Positions 63,022 to 64,000 of a stretch of 64,000 bases of DNA are shown piece by piece (position 1 is the stretch's first letter; every line of letters begins with the position of its first letter). The DNA lies in contig JANQKF010000019.1 in the NCBI GenBank assembly GCA_028281285.1, forward strand, positions 62,001-126,000, read 5' to 3'. This stretch comes from Cyclobacteriaceae bacterium (lineage in GTDB: Bacteria > Bacteroidota > Bacteroidia > Cytophagales > Cyclobacteriaceae). A program made the translations under genes and the position numbers. The notes under the pieces were generated by a model. That model was not told the origin of the DNA. It did no database searches and worked only from the letters and a program-made list of their open reading frames with translations.

Positions 63022-63420
63022 TTATTCTGCGATTTGTTTACCGATTTCCTGAAGCATTGTGCCCAATAGTTTGCGATTGACCTTACGTTCATCGAGGTCA
63101 GCCGCGGCATCATCCATATCGGATCTTAGCTGGGTAACCTTTTTATTCATGTCACTTCGCAAGTCATTGATCTCATTGTTTAACGACTCTTTTGTCTGAT
63201 TGATCAATTTGTTCAGTGCATCACGAGTATCGTTGAGTTCATTCTCAATCTCTGTTCGCGTTTTTTTGATCAACGCCTTGATCTCGTTAAACTCTGAATC
63301 ATATTGCTGCATATTCTCTCCGAATATGAGCTGCTTTACAGCTTCAATCTTTGGATCTCCACTCATTCCAGCATCAGCTGCTTCTGCCTCTGGAGCTGGT
63401 TTTTCCTTTTGCTTGGCCAT
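63022..63420 (-). CDS. Coiled-coil protein of the GTPase operon
   Basis: A 132-residue soluble protein with an acidic, alanine-rich N-terminus, a hydrophobic segment AVKQLIFGENMQQYD (about 28-42) and a long heptad-repeat coiled coil (about 43-115, with repeats such as INQTKESLNNEINDLRSDM). It has no signal peptide or membrane helix. It lies 8 bp upstream of the roadblock-like gene. I do not recognise a named family; the role is likely scaffolding within the GTPase unit. Confidence 0.82.
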   Translation of the reverse strand: MAKQKEKPAPEAEAADAGMSGDPKIEAVKQLIFGENMQQYDSEFNEIKALIKKTRTEIENELNDTRDALNKLINQTKESLNNEINDLRSDMNKKVTQLRSDMDDAAADLDERKVNRKLLGTMLQEIGKQIAE

Positions 63421-63424
63421 TTTA

Positions 63425-64000
63425 TTATTGTTTCAGTAGTGCTTTTAACGTATTTAAATCCATTTGTCCCGAAGGATAAAGGTTGTTGTTTCTTTGAAAT
63501 TCCCGAACCCGGTTCACGGTAATTTGATTGTACAATCCGTCTTCAGGAATGCTGTCTCCTGATTGGTTGAGCATTTTTTGAAGCTCCCAGACCGGGGCTC
63601 CCGTGCTTCCTCTCCGTAAATCTGCCAGGTACATTTTTGATTCCAGCTCCAGGTCATCCGGAGTCAGGCCATGTTCCATGATCATCTTGATTTGAGTATC
63701 ATTGTAGCCTTGATCCTTATATCTTTTGGAATCCTCCAATTTATCTTGAAGCCATTGGGCAGTCGCTATTAAAGAATTATAATACTCTGCAGCAGCTTTG
63801 TTCTTCTCATCACCGACTTTCGGTGTTCTTACATCGATGAGCTTATCGCGCCACATCGCTCTGGCAAAGGTGCCCACTTCCAATGCTGCTTGATAATAGT
63901 CTTTGACTACTGTGCGATCGTAGAACTCTTTGTCGATGTTCTCACTTATAGGGAAATCGTAGTCAGACGGAGGATTGAATCTTCTGTCTTTTAAAAATTG
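63425..64000 (-). CDS. Peptidoglycan-binding-like domain protein, partial (5' end outside window)
   Basis: The reading frame is open to the right edge of the window, so the start lies beyond position 64000; 191 codons are visible. The C-terminus (about the last 65 residues, DLRRGSTGAPVWELQKML to LNTLKALLKQ) is a PG_binding_1-like domain, with the pattern G-x-x-V-x-x-L-Q and F-Q-x-x-x-x-L. The part before it is charged and helical, without a visible membrane helix. It lies 4 bp before the coiled-coil gene and is the first gene of the visible operon. Confidence 0.82.
   Translation of the reverse strand, partial: QFLKDRRFNPPSDYDFPISENIDKEFYDRTVVKDYYQAALEVGTFARAMWRDKLIDVRTPKVGDEKNKAAAEYYNSLIATAQWLQDKLEDSKRYKDQGYNDTQIKMIMEHGLTPDDLELESKMYLADLRRGSTGAPVWELQKMLNQSGDSIPEDGLYNQITVNRVREFQRNNNLYPSGQMDLNTLKALLKQ

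Noticed and set aside
1-64000. CRISPR arrays, tRNA or rRNA genes, insertion sequences, prophage genes
   Set aside because: I saw no regularly spaced repeats, no tRNA-like cloverleaf and no transposase, integrase or phage proteins.

Overview
The window looks like chromosomal DNA of a Bacteroidota bacterium, most likely of the order Cytophagales (a marine Roseivirga/Fulvivirga/Marivirga-type organism; the genus is a guess). The signs are: a two_component-propeller (reg_prop) histidine kinase, DUF5723, DUF6702, DUF2141 and DUF2306-type proteins, a carboxypeptidase-like-plug TonB receptor, AraC regulators with membrane-embedded N-termini, FtsX/MacB permeases paired with PadR regulators, weak Shine-Dalgarno use, and -7 boxes of the TAnnTTTG type (13123-13130, 27515-27522, and minus-strand 2204-2211). 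I found no tRNA, rRNA, CRISPR array, insertion sequence or prophage.

Layout. 1-10.3 kb (minus): two tandem PadR-permease modules (the first permease runs off the left edge), then an AraC-permease-acyltransferase unit. Each PadR gene overlaps its permease by exactly 17 bp with a TTG start, and each is preceded by a long inverted repeat with an 18-bp spacer. 10.3-15.7 kb: housekeeping genes (DinB-like, recF, pdhA, a TPR membrane protein, ribH, lysC). 15.7-27.2 kb: LolA-like protein with a Tat-exported metallo-beta-lactamase-fold hydrolase, an M14 carboxypeptidase, an NTF2-like protein, an AraC regulator, an amidase-coaX-lipoprotein unit, a small membrane protein coupled to a DinB protein, a dienelactone-hydrolase-like protein and a DUF5723 barrel. 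27.2-36 kb: a 622-bp gene-free leader region, an S41 protease, polA, and a propeller histidine kinase with its LuxR-type response regulator. 36-47.9 kb: NHL lipoprotein, a duplicated DUF1579-like protein, threonine/serine dehydratase, then TonB receptor-DUF2141-TPR-membrane protein-LytS-LytTR-membrane protein-AraC-dehydrogenase. 47.9-51.6 kb (minus): blaI-blaR1-serine hydrolase with palindromic operators. 51.8-59.8 kb: M1 peptidase, HupE/UreJ-like, DUF6702, DUF3298, YceI, 2H phosphoesterase and a second M14 peptidase.

59.8-64 kb (minus, running off the right edge): the most unusual unit. A protein ending in a peptidoglycan-binding-like domain, a coiled-coil protein, a protein with a probable roadblock/longin-type fold, a Ras-like small GTPase and a soluble hybrid histidine kinase with receiver and HPt domains are packed with gaps of 4 and 8 bp and overlaps of 14 and 1 bp. 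I infer a GTPase switch feeding a phosphorelay and consider this the best candidate for an undescribed system here.
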